A stretch of 64,000 bases of DNA from Flammeovirgaceae bacterium SG7u.111 (GTDB lineage: Bacteria; Bacteroidota; Bacteroidia; Cytophagales; Flammeovirgaceae), in assembly GCA_034044135.1 (NCBI GenBank), contig CP139021.1, positions 4,107,635 to 4,171,634 of the forward strand, read 5' to 3'. Below the pieces are notes generated by a model. It did no database searches. It saw only the letters and a list, made by a program, of their open reading frames with translations, and had not been told where the DNA came from. Below, piece after piece: positions 1 to 7,006 of the stretch (position 1 is the first letter of the stretch; each line of letters opens with the position of its first letter). A program made the translations under genes and the position numbers.

Positions 1-68
1 ATCTAGACGTTTACCATTTGGACAAAACCGACACCAAAAGTTAGTTTTTAAAAAAATGATAAATTTTC

Positions 69-100
69 TTGCTTTGTAAAAAAGAATCCCATTACCTTTG
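69..100 (+). promoter_or_regulatory. Bacteroidota-type promoter (-33 TTG, -7 TACCTTTG)
   Basis: TACCTTTG at 93-100 matches the Bacteroidota -7 consensus TAnnTTTG exactly. A TTG at 69-71 lies 21 bases upstream, within the usual spacing for the -33 element; a second TTTG at 73-76 could serve instead. Transcription would start near 106-108 and read into the small unit that ends at the terminator at 325-366. This is the clearest promoter in the window. Confidence 0.6.
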
Positions 101-158
101 CAACGAATCAAGAAATAATTGTAAAGTTGTTAAACCCTTTAAACGGTCATAAGAAAAA

Positions 159-302
159 ATGCTAAATCTCATCAACATATCGTCAACTGAAAAGCAGCAT
201 GAGCTAGCTACGGTATGGTGTATGGATATACGCACAGACCGTTACCAGAGCTTACCGTTTTTCAGCGACGGACTTGGGGGTTATCAACGTGATAATACAT
301 AA
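159..302 (+). CDS. Possible 47-residue small protein or leader peptide (may be a non-coding RNA)
   Basis: An ATG at 159 opens a 47-codon frame ending in TAA at 302. It is framed by a strong promoter at 69-100 and an intrinsic terminator at 325-366, giving a transcript of about 260 nt. The peptide is polar, with no signal peptide or membrane segment, and ends GGYQRDNT. It has no run of one amino acid, so it does not look like a classical attenuator peptide. A purine-rich AAGAAAAA precedes the ATG. The region also has RNA-folding potential (ACGGT pairs with ACCGT around a GTG/CAC helix near 200-235), so it could be a small RNA with no coding role. It matches no family I recognise. The next gene begins well beyond the terminator, so it is probably independent of rtcB. 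Confidence 0.35.
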   Translation: MLNLINISSTEKQHELATVWCMDIRTDRYQSLPFFSDGLGGYQRDNT

Positions 303-324
303 AGCTACTCAATAGAAATTGAGA

Positions 325-366
325 AGAACCCGGTCCGAAATTCAAATTGGTCCGGGTTCTTTTTTT
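325..366 (+). terminator. Intrinsic terminator of the small upstream unit
   Basis: AGAACCCGG at 325-333 pairs with CCGGGTTCT at 352-360, and the stem runs straight into a T tract (360-366). The inner part (CC/GG after a T-T mismatch) can extend the stem. The orientation serves the plus-strand unit starting near 107. Confidence 0.85.
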
Positions 367-694
367 GCCCTCACCAAAGTTGCTTGGGAGCTCCCAAACA
401 ACTTCTTAGTCTTCAAGCATTATCCCGGGAGGAAAACTAGCCGAAGGCATCCTGAACTTGGACCGAGTTAAAGTTTATAAATGTTACACAATAGCTGCCT
501 TTTCTGCACGAAGGTGATCCGCAAAAGGCATGGTCAACGAAGCGTATTTATCGGTATGTACCTGCATGTATAGCATGAGTAATGTAAAAGTTACGTAATA
601 GCCCAATGCCTTAAAAACATAGAGCAAGTGGCTAGTTGTAACAAATCTCTAACTTGGGCGCGCTATGCCAGCTTCGCTCAACAAATTTAGGAAC

Positions 695-2101
695 ATGGCA
701 ACACAAAAATTGAGGGGGAAAGACCTCCGGAATATAGGTTTTCCAGAAGGGAGAACCATTGGGGTGATCATCAAGGTGATGGCAAATAAGGCTTTCAAAA
801 AAAAGAGCAAAGTGGAAAAACTAGAGCTCCTGAAAGAAATAAAGCAAAACCCTGAAAAATTCAAATCGGAAGAACTGTTAGGGCTTATTGCGGCAGAATT
901 GCTCATGAAGCCCGAAGAGAAAACGGGCGAAACCCCACTGCGAGAAATGAAAATCCCGCATACAACCTATGGAGAATGGGGCATAGAAGAAGGTGCAAAG
1001 CACCAAATGCATGTGGCGATGAAGTTGCCCGTAGCGGTTGCAGGAGCCTTGATGCCCGATGCCCATTTTGGTTACGGGCTGCCTATTGGTGGAGTATTAG
1101 CCGCAGAAAATGCGGTGATTCCCTACGGAGTTGGGGTCGATATTGGCTGCCGAATGTGCCTTTCGTTGTTCGATGCACCTGTGAATATGCTCATAGGACA
1201 AAGGAGCAGGTTGAAGAATATTTTGAAAGAAAACACAAAGTTTGGCAACCAAACTTTTGACAAGCCGATGGACGATGAAGTGCTCACAAGACCAGAATTC
1301 AGGGAAATTCCCAAAATCAGGTCTTTACAGGACAAAGCATATCAGCAAATTGGTTCTTCGGGGAGCGGCAACCACTTTGTAGAATTTGGAATTGTAAAAC
1401 TGTTCACCGCTGACAATGAGTGGAACTTGGCACCAGGCAAATATTTATCTGTGCTGTCCCATTCGGGGTCAAGAGGTTTTGGGGGCATTTTAGCCCAGTA
1501 TTACACCAAAATAGCGATGGAACAGACTATTTTGCCAACAGAAGCAAGGCATTTGGCTTGGCTCAGTTTGGACTCGGAAGCGGGTCAGGAATACTGGAGG
1601 GCGATGAACTTGGCTGGCGATTATGCTTCGGCTTGCCACGACCACATCCACCGAAGGATTACCAAAGCGCTGGGCTCAAAAGTATTGGCGAGGGTGGAAA
1701 ACCACCACAACTTTGCTTGGAAAGAGCAACTAGCCGACGGACGGGACGTAATAGTCCACAGAAAAGGCGCAACACCTGCCGGAAAAGGTGTATTAGGAAT
1801 TATCCCCGGGTCTATGACCGAGCCAGGTTTTGTGGTGAGGGGAAAAGGGGAAACCAAATCGATCAATTCTGCTTCGCACGGTGCGGGCAGGGTGCTTTCC
1901 AGAAGCAAGGCAAAATCAACCTTGGTGCAATCTGAAGTAAAGAAGTTACTGAAAGACAAGGGAGTAGAGCTGATTGGCGGAGGCTTAGACGAAGCCCCCC
2001 AGGCCTACAAAGACATCAACCAAGTGATGGAAGCACAAGTCGATTTGGTGGAAACCTTGGCAAGGTTCACCCCAAAAATAGTACGGATGAGCGGGGAGTA
2101 A
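695..2101 (+). CDS. rtcB: RtcB family RNA-splicing ligase
   Basis: RtcB joins RNA ends bearing 2',3'-cyclic phosphate or 3'-phosphate to 5'-OH ends, using GTP and Mn2+, in the cytoplasm. Numbering from the ATG at 695 (468 residues), the family motifs appear in order: DAHFGYGLPIGG (122-133), GVDIGCRM with the metal-binding Cys152, GSGNHF (223-228), SHSGSRGFG (255-263), ENHHNF (335-340) and SASHGAGR (392-399). His395 of the last motif is the expected guanylylated residue. Length is normal for the family. An in-frame ATG at 665 would add ten residues, but the later start gives the usual N-terminus (MATQKLRGKDLRN). No archease, rtcA or rtcR neighbour is present; the gene appears monocistronic. 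The family assignment is firm; the biological substrate in this organism (tRNA repair or other RNA) is unknown. Confidence 0.95.
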   Translation: MATQKLRGKDLRNIGFPEGRTIGVIIKVMANKAFKKKSKVEKLELLKEIKQNPEKFKSEELLGLIAAELLMKPEEKTGETPLREMKIPHTTYGEWGIEEGAKHQMHVAMKLPVAVAGALMPDAHFGYGLPIGGVLAAENAVIPYGVGVDIGCRMCLSLFDAPVNMLIGQRSRLKNILKENTKFGNQTFDKPMDDEVLTRPEFREIPKIRSLQDKAYQQIGSSGSGNHFVEFGIVKLFTADNEWNLAPGKYLSVLSHSGSRGFGGILAQYYTKIAMEQTILPTEARHLAWLSLDSEAGQEYWRAMNLAGDYASACHDHIHRRITKALGSKVLARVENHHNFAWKEQLADGRDVIVHRKGATPAGKGVLGIIPGSMTEPGFVVRGKGETKSINSASHGAGRVLSRSKAKSTLVQSEVKKLLKDKGVELIGGGLDEAPQAYKDINQVMEAQVDLVETLARFTPKIVRMSGE

Positions 2102-2112
2102 ACTCAGTTTCT

Positions 2113-2172
2113 GGTTACTAGTTTCTTGTTGCTGATTAAAAAAAGGAACTTGTAACTAGAAACAAGTAACCC
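2113..2172. repeat. Imperfect inverted repeat built from GTTACTAGTTTCTTG-like units
   Basis: The 25-base arm at 2113-2137 (starting GGTTACTAGTTTCTTG) pairs with the arm at 2148-2172, whose complement starts GGTTACTTGTTTCTAG; 19 of 25 positions agree. The same vocabulary (GTTACT, GTTTCT, CTAG, CTGG) recurs at 28951-29123. It follows rtcB directly and may act as its transcript end, but it lacks a T tract and looks more like a dispersed intergenic repeat. Confidence 0.6.
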
Positions 2173-2311
2173 GCTTCAGCCACACATAAGGGATTTAGGG
2201 CTTTCAAGGAAAAACTAAGTTGTTTTTCCTTTGCACACCGTACATCTTTTATGGACTGGGGGTCTATACTTGTTGAGGCGATAAAAAAGAAAATAATTGG
2301 TGAATAGTCCC

Positions 2312-2319
2312 TAGCTTTG
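2312..2319 (+). promoter_or_regulatory. Candidate -7 element (TAGCTTTG) for the TPR gene
   Basis: TAGCTTTG fits TAnnTTTG and lies 37 bases before the start codon at 2356. The nearest upstream TTG is only about 13 bases away, shorter than the usual spacing, so the -33 element is unclear. Confidence 0.35.
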
Positions 2320-2355
2320 ACGAAGGGAAACCGACAAACTTAAAAACTTAATACG

Positions 2356-2883
2356 ATGAGCTATAATGGCGAGATTGAGGAAAGCCAACTTGAGGCAGAA
2401 CAATTGCTTGAAGACGGCGACATAATGGGGGGCAAAAAGCAACTCGAAGAGATTTTAGTTTCTGAGCCTGGCTACGGCCGAGCACACAATGCCCTTGGGT
2501 GGATTTATGACAACACCTTTGTAGACTACGCAAAAGCAGAGTATCACTACAAGTTGGCTATAAAATTTGCCCCAACTTTCCCTGCTGGTTATTTGAACTA
2601 CTGTTTCTTGCTCAATAAGCTCAAAAAAAGCGAAGAGCTTTTGATAGTGGTAAACAAAGCCTTGAAAGTGCCAGGCATCAATGTTTCTAGTCTGCACAAC
2701 GAACTAGGGCTGATGTTCGAGTATGAGGGAAATTATAAGGAGGCAATAGCCAAATACAAGCTGGCAATTGCCAATTCTTTGAACAACTTCGAGATTGAAG
2801 CTTACCGAGGCAACATCAAACGCTGCCACGGCAAAAAATGGGGTTTCTTTCGTTTGTTCAAGAAGAAGCAACCTTCTTATTAG
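2356..2883 (+). CDS. Small cytoplasmic tetratricopeptide-repeat (TPR) protein
   Basis: The 175-residue product has no signal peptide. TPR-like helices run from about residue 8 to 155; the clearest units are around residues 40-75 (AHNALGWIYDN, KAEYHYKLAIKFAP) and 110-150 (LHNELGLMFEYEGNYKEAIAKYKLAI). TPR domains bind other proteins, and nothing here indicates the partner. The C-terminus is basic (RLFKKKQ). It is flanked by its own candidate promoter and a strong terminator, so it is probably monocistronic. A function cannot be assigned. Confidence 0.8.
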   Translation: MSYNGEIEESQLEAEQLLEDGDIMGGKKQLEEILVSEPGYGRAHNALGWIYDNTFVDYAKAEYHYKLAIKFAPTFPAGYLNYCFLLNKLKKSEELLIVVNKALKVPGINVSSLHNELGLMFEYEGNYKEAIAKYKLAIANSLNNFEIEAYRGNIKRCHGKKWGFFRLFKKKQPSY

Positions 2884-2901
2884 TTCTTGTTAGAATTGGT
2901 C

Positions 2902-2944
2902 AAAATACACAAAGCCACCCTTTTGGGATGGCTTTGTGTATTTT
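2902..2944. terminator. Bidirectional intrinsic terminator
   Basis: A perfect 16-bp stem (AAAATACACAAAGCCA at 2902-2917 with its complement at 2929-2944) carries A on one flank and T on the other, so it works in both directions. It separates the plus-strand TPR gene from the minus-strand alginate locus and marks the 3' end of the latter. Confidence 0.9.
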
Positions 2945-3016
2945 ACTAGTTTTTGGCTTTAAACTTAAACCAAAATATGAAAAATAATAAAAATACGACT
3001 TATAAATCAATAGCTT

Positions 3017-4306
3017 CTATTCTTCCAAAGGCTTAATGTTCTTGGCAAAGAAATAAATAGCACCGACGCCAAGGGGAACGAATACTGCAATGGCAAAGAA
3101 TATAGGGGTATAAGAAAATTGTTCGACAATTATGGGCACCAATTTGTTCATGATAATCACAGAAAAGACACCGACCATTCCGCCTAAACCAGCCAATGAA
3201 CCAACAGATTTGCCACTAAAGAAATCACTTGGTAAGGTCTGAACATTACCAATGGCAAACTGGAATCCAAACAATACAATGAACACGATGAATACAAAGG
3301 CTAATGCTGTTTTAGCGAATAAAATAGTCGCTACCAAGCCTAAGAACATAATTACCCCACCAATTAGAATGGTAGTTTTTCTACCTTTATTTATAGAGTT
3401 GGTTTTAGTGATGATTTGACCAGAAACCCAACCACCAACTATACTACCGAGTGCTGCACCTACGTAAGGAACCCAAGCGAACATACCAACTTCCTTTACA
3501 TTAAAACCATAAACATCGAAGAGGTAAATTGGCATCCATCCTACAAAAAGCCACCAAATTGGCTCTAAGAAGAATCTACCTACTACTATCGCCCAAGACT
3601 CTTTGAAACTAAGAATCTCCTTCAAGCTTTTACCCTTTACTTCGCTACTATCCTGTTGGTCTGCTTGGCTCTGCCCTGCCAAGATAAACTCGCGCTCCTC
3701 ATCAGAAATCCAAGGGTGCTTCTTAGGGCCAGCCTTGTTGATCAGCAACCATGGAATGATCCAAACGATACCAAAAGTACCAATCACCATAAAGGTCGTC
3801 CTCCATCCGTAAGCAACAAAAAGAGCTGCTATAAACGGTGGAGCAATCACAGAACCAATAGATGCACCTGCGTTAAACATGCCTTGTGCAATAGCCCGCT
3901 CTTTGATTGGAAACCACTCAGCGTTACTTTTTACCGCACCAGGCCAGTTTCCTGCCTCTGAAAACCCAAGCAAGCTTCGAAATATACTAATGGACAAAAA
4001 TCCACGAACAGTTGAGTGCAAGAAAGAGGATAAACCCCAAACCCCGATAGACAAGACGTACCCAAGACGTGTCCCCACTTTATCGAAAATTTTACCTGTA
4101 AACAACTGACCTAATGCATAAAACACCATGAAAATATTCAGGATATTTCCATAATCGTCCTTGGTCAAACCCAAAGACTGGGAAATAGAGCCTTCCACAT
4201 TTTCGTTACCCCACATAATCGAGAGGGCACTTCTATCGATATAATTAATTACCGTAGCTAAAAAAATCAGCCCGATAATTACCCACCTTAATCCTTTAAT
4301 TTTCAT
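3017..4306 (-). CDS. MFS transporter, ExuT-like hexuronate (anion:cation symporter) family
   Basis: This 429-residue inner-membrane protein has the twelve hydrophobic segments of a major facilitator. The first helix carries the INYIDRSALS pattern typical of the ExuT/hexuronate branch, followed by GQLFTGKIFDKVGTRLG, the loop 2-3 MFS signature. Known members import hexuronates with protons. Here it probably imports unsaturated monouronate or DEH released in the periplasm by the lyases of the same locus. The start at 4306 is chosen because it lies one base after the stop of the upstream cupin gene and gives the usual N-terminus (MKIKGLRW); a longer frame to 4384 would overlap that gene. It is the last gene of the operon and ends before the terminator at 2902-2944. 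Exact substrate is inferred from context. Confidence 0.9.
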   Translation of the reverse strand: MKIKGLRWVIIGLIFLATVINYIDRSALSIMWGNENVEGSISQSLGLTKDDYGNILNIFMVFYALGQLFTGKIFDKVGTRLGYVLSIGVWGLSSFLHSTVRGFLSISIFRSLLGFSEAGNWPGAVKSNAEWFPIKERAIAQGMFNAGASIGSVIAPPFIAALFVAYGWRTTFMVIGTFGIVWIIPWLLINKAGPKKHPWISDEEREFILAGQSQADQQDSSEVKGKSLKEILSFKESWAIVVGRFFLEPIWWLFVGWMPIYLFDVYGFNVKEVGMFAWVPYVGAALGSIVGGWVSGQIITKTNSINKGRKTTILIGGVIMFLGLVATILFAKTALAFVFIVFIVLFGFQFAIGNVQTLPSDFFSGKSVGSLAGLGGMVGVFSVIIMNKLVPIIVEQFSYTPIFFAIAVFVPLGVGAIYFFAKNIKPLEE

Positions 4307-4307
4307 T

Positions 4308-4691
4308 CTATTTATCGTCTTTATTTCCAAAGTATGACACCGCACTGCCGTCCAAGAAATCTTCACGGACTGGGCTGAAAACATCTATTAGCATTCCTGC
4401 CTCTAGGCACTGTGCACCATGTACCATATTTGGTGGAATATACACGCCATCACCAGCGTTTACTACCTTAGAGTCCTCGCCTATGTCGAAGTTGAACTTG
4501 CCACTTACTACATAAGTTGTTTGTGAATGAAAATGCTCGTGAGGCGTTCCTTCTGCTCCTTTTTCAAACTTCACTTTCACCATCATGATTTTGTCATCGT
4601 AACCGTATATCTTACGTGAAACTCCTCCGCCCAATTCTTCCCATTCTTTCTCACTATCAATTGAAAATTTTTCGCTTTGCAAAGCTTTCAT
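4308..4691 (-). CDS. kdgF: KdgF-like cupin, uronate linearisation
   Basis: This 127-residue single-domain cupin is of the KdgF type. KdgF converts the cyclic 4,5-unsaturated monouronate left by pectin or alginate lyases to the linear 4-deoxy-5-keto form. Putative metal ligands are His51, His53 and Gln57 in the HEHFHSQTTYV segment and His91 in NMVHGAQ; GDGVYIPPN (80-88) is the second cupin motif. No signal peptide is visible, so it is likely cytoplasmic. The gene sits between the PL17 lyase and the MFS transporter with almost no spacing, which supports co-transcription and a role in alginate monomer processing. Cupins are diverse, so the KdgF call rests on the motif layout together with the neighbours. 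Confidence 0.85.
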   Translation of the reverse strand: MKALQSEKFSIDSEKEWEELGGGVSRKIYGYDDKIMMVKVKFEKGAEGTPHEHFHSQTTYVVSGKFNFDIGEDSKVVNAGDGVYIPPNMVHGAQCLEAGMLIDVFSPVREDFLDGSAVSYFGNKDDK

Positions 4692-4708
4692 GGTTTGTTG
4701 TGTTTGTA

Positions 4709-7006
4709 TTAATCAATGTCTAAAAAAATGGGACCTTCCCATTCAAAAGTTGCTTCACCTACACTAAGTCGGTGTTTTTTATCTTCGTCTTTTTCGGTAG
4801 AAATAATGACTGTATAAACCTTTCCATTCTGGTGTGTTATCCGAACCCCTTTATATGCACCTCCCAAGGTTAATTTCTCCACCAAATCCACTTGGCTTTT
4901 GGTCTTGCTCGTAAGCTCTGTGTTAGGGTTGAAAGCCCCGTGTGGCTCAATCACATTTATAAAAGTAGTTCCGTTTGAAGTACTTCTCCTTTCAATAAAA
5001 GAAGGATCTCTTCTGAGGTTGAAATTTGGATCGTTAGCTCCAAGGCGAGCCAATATAAAGCTGGTAGGCGTTTCGGTCACAGCAGTAATAGTGTAAAATC
5101 TATCGCCAAGCATCCATGTGAAATGGGAATTTTTGTCATTGCTTTTTCCCATTCTTTCTACCCAAAGGTGCTGGTATCCCTGATCTTCCCCCAACACTTT
5201 CTGGGCTTCGGGAGCTGCTTCCGGCTCAAAGCCCAAGTCCGTAGGCTGCCCTTGGTACTGAAAAGCCAAATCGTACTGATGTTCTTCTTCACTTACCGCA
5301 TCAAACACATCTACAATTAGAGGCTTCCCTAAGTCTTTGTCTTTGATCAAAACTAGGGTTCTGTCCATTTCCACCCCTTCGTAGGCTGCTTTTTCACTTG
5401 CGCCAATCGCAGTAAAGTTTTCTTTTTCGAGAAAGAAAGTCAAGTTAGAATGATGCTTCGAAGAAAGTTTCATATTCCCCCCAAAGTGGGATTTTTCATC
5501 TATCACCAGCGTGTTGTGCGAGATGGTATGCTTCGCCCAAGAATAGTTTTCGGGCAAGTACCTACCTCCTTCTTTTTGCTCAACATTTACAAAACGAGCC
5601 GCGCCATAATCTTGTAAAACCTCGCTCCCATTATCGTACAAAATGATTCCTAGTTTATCAAAATGGCCGTGGCTAAGACCATGGGAAGTATAGCGAAGAA
5701 TAAGGCTAAGTTGATCGTCTATTTCCCCTTCCCTAATGAAACCAACTCCGCCTTTTGTACCATCGGTTCCATCTGTAAGCAAGATTGATTTTCTACGAAA
5801 TGGTTTGGCTTTTTCCTCCGCCAGATCCTTAGCAACCATAGCCCCAGCTTTAGAAACCATCACAGTTCCCTGCTCTTTGGCCACGGAAAGTAGCTCAGGG
5901 TTTTGCCCTCCAAATTGATAAATTATATCAAGTGAATATACTGTTTCAGGAGAACGGAAGCTCATCCCTTTTACAGAATCGTTGAAAGGGATGAACCGTC
6001 CTTTATCGTCAGTTAATTGCAACAAGCATTCTACGGTTTTCACCAAAATACCATCTCTGTATTCAAAAATCTTTCGTTCAGGTTCGTTGTTCTCAATAGC
6101 CAAGGCAAACAGTATAAATGGCTGCAAAGCATAGCGGTGGTAGTAAGGTCCTTCGGTATAGTAGCCACTTGGGGAAAATAACCCGTCGAGCTGTGCTTCA
6201 AAACCTGCTTTATTCGCAAAATCCACATCTCTTAGCGGCTTTTCTTTATCAGAATTACTTTTCTTATTTAGCGAAGCCTCATCGAACGACACCCCTTCAA
6301 ACGACCTTTTTACCAACTCCATATCTCCCATTGCGTAGCCCGCCATTCCCACTGCCGCTACCGCCCACACACCGTGGTTATGAATACGGTTAAAAACCCT
6401 TGAGCTTTCTACAGAAAGAAAATCTGCATAAGGCTTGAGCAAGTCCTTTTCAATGGTGTTGCGAGTTGGTTTATCCAAATAATCGTACACGCAATCATAA
6501 GCTTGCACTACATTCACCATCCATACGGCTTCGTTGAGCGACTGCCAAAAAAGCTTGCCTGGAGCGTAAGATTTTCGGATGGGATGCAAGTCGAGTGTAG
6601 GATACATTTTGGCATATTCCAACAGCATTTCTTTCACAAACTTGGCGTACTTTTCATCCTCTAGTACTTGGTAAAGAATGCCCGCTTGGCGCATGCTTTT
6701 GTAGTTGAGCTTATGCCTCTCATGGGTGTATCCTCCAGCAGGATCAACTGGCGTAGGTACATCCATTTTTTGAGCCATCACTCCATCCAGCTCAGCTTTC
6801 ATGTCTTCAATGGAAGTACAGAGTAAGTCATATTCAGTGTAACTTTTGCGTATTTCAGCTACGCCACTTTTGGTCAGGATAAGGCTAGGATGTTCGCCTT
6901 GGGCAAATGCCCTTCCTGCAAAAAGCAAGGCAACGCAGATACCTAAAATATAAAACTTATGTGCCTTAATAATCATTTTCATATCGTTGGTAAGGTCATT
7001 TCGCAT
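4709..7006 (-). CDS. PL17 oligoalginate lyase (Alg17C-like, exo-acting)
   Basis: The 765-residue protein has an N-terminal signal peptide, an alpha/alpha-toroid domain (about 40-370) and a heparinase II/III-type beta-sandwich domain. It fits the PL17 exo-oligoalginate lyases, which release 4-deoxy-5-keto uronate monomers. Residues matching those I recall for Alg17C are all present: Asn210-His211 (IHNHG), Tyr288 or Tyr289 (GPYYHRY), His446, Tyr483, and the zinc ligands His448, Asp466 and His497. The later residues keep a constant offset of 33 from Alg17C, which strengthens the call. YTHERHKLNY (93-102) is another family-typical segment. The start at 7006 abuts the stop of the upstream gene; a second ATG eight codons in (MKMIIKAHKF) may be the true start of the signal peptide. 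It probably acts in the periplasm on imported oligomers. Confidence 0.92.
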   Translation of the reverse strand: MRNDLTNDMKMIIKAHKFYILGICVALLFAGRAFAQGEHPSLILTKSGVAEIRKSYTEYDLLCTSIEDMKAELDGVMAQKMDVPTPVDPAGGYTHERHKLNYKSMRQAGILYQVLEDEKYAKFVKEMLLEYAKMYPTLDLHPIRKSYAPGKLFWQSLNEAVWMVNVVQAYDCVYDYLDKPTRNTIEKDLLKPYADFLSVESSRVFNRIHNHGVWAVAAVGMAGYAMGDMELVKRSFEGVSFDEASLNKKSNSDKEKPLRDVDFANKAGFEAQLDGLFSPSGYYTEGPYYHRYALQPFILFALAIENNEPERKIFEYRDGILVKTVECLLQLTDDKGRFIPFNDSVKGMSFRSPETVYSLDIIYQFGGQNPELLSVAKEQGTVMVSKAGAMVAKDLAEEKAKPFRRKSILLTDGTDGTKGGVGFIREGEIDDQLSLILRYTSHGLSHGHFDKLGIILYDNGSEVLQDYGAARFVNVEQKEGGRYLPENYSWAKHTISHNTLVIDEKSHFGGNMKLSSKHHSNLTFFLEKENFTAIGASEKAAYEGVEMDRTLVLIKDKDLGKPLIVDVFDAVSEEEHQYDLAFQYQGQPTDLGFEPEAAPEAQKVLGEDQGYQHLWVERMGKSNDKNSHFTWMLGDRFYTITAVTETPTSFILARLGANDPNFNLRRDPSFIERRSTSNGTTFINVIEPHGAFNPNTELTSKTKSQVDLVEKLTLGGAYKGVRITHQNGKVYTVIISTEKDEDKKHRLSVGEATFEWEGPIFLDID

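Noticed and set aside
1420-1935. 171-codon plus-strand frame inside rtcB
   Set aside because: It overlaps the fully supported rtcB reading frame and shows no family motif; a shadow frame.
3017-4384. Longer start of the MFS gene at 4384
   Set aside because: It would overlap the cupin gene by 77 bases and add an atypical N-terminus; the ATG at 4306 fits the family and the operon spacing.
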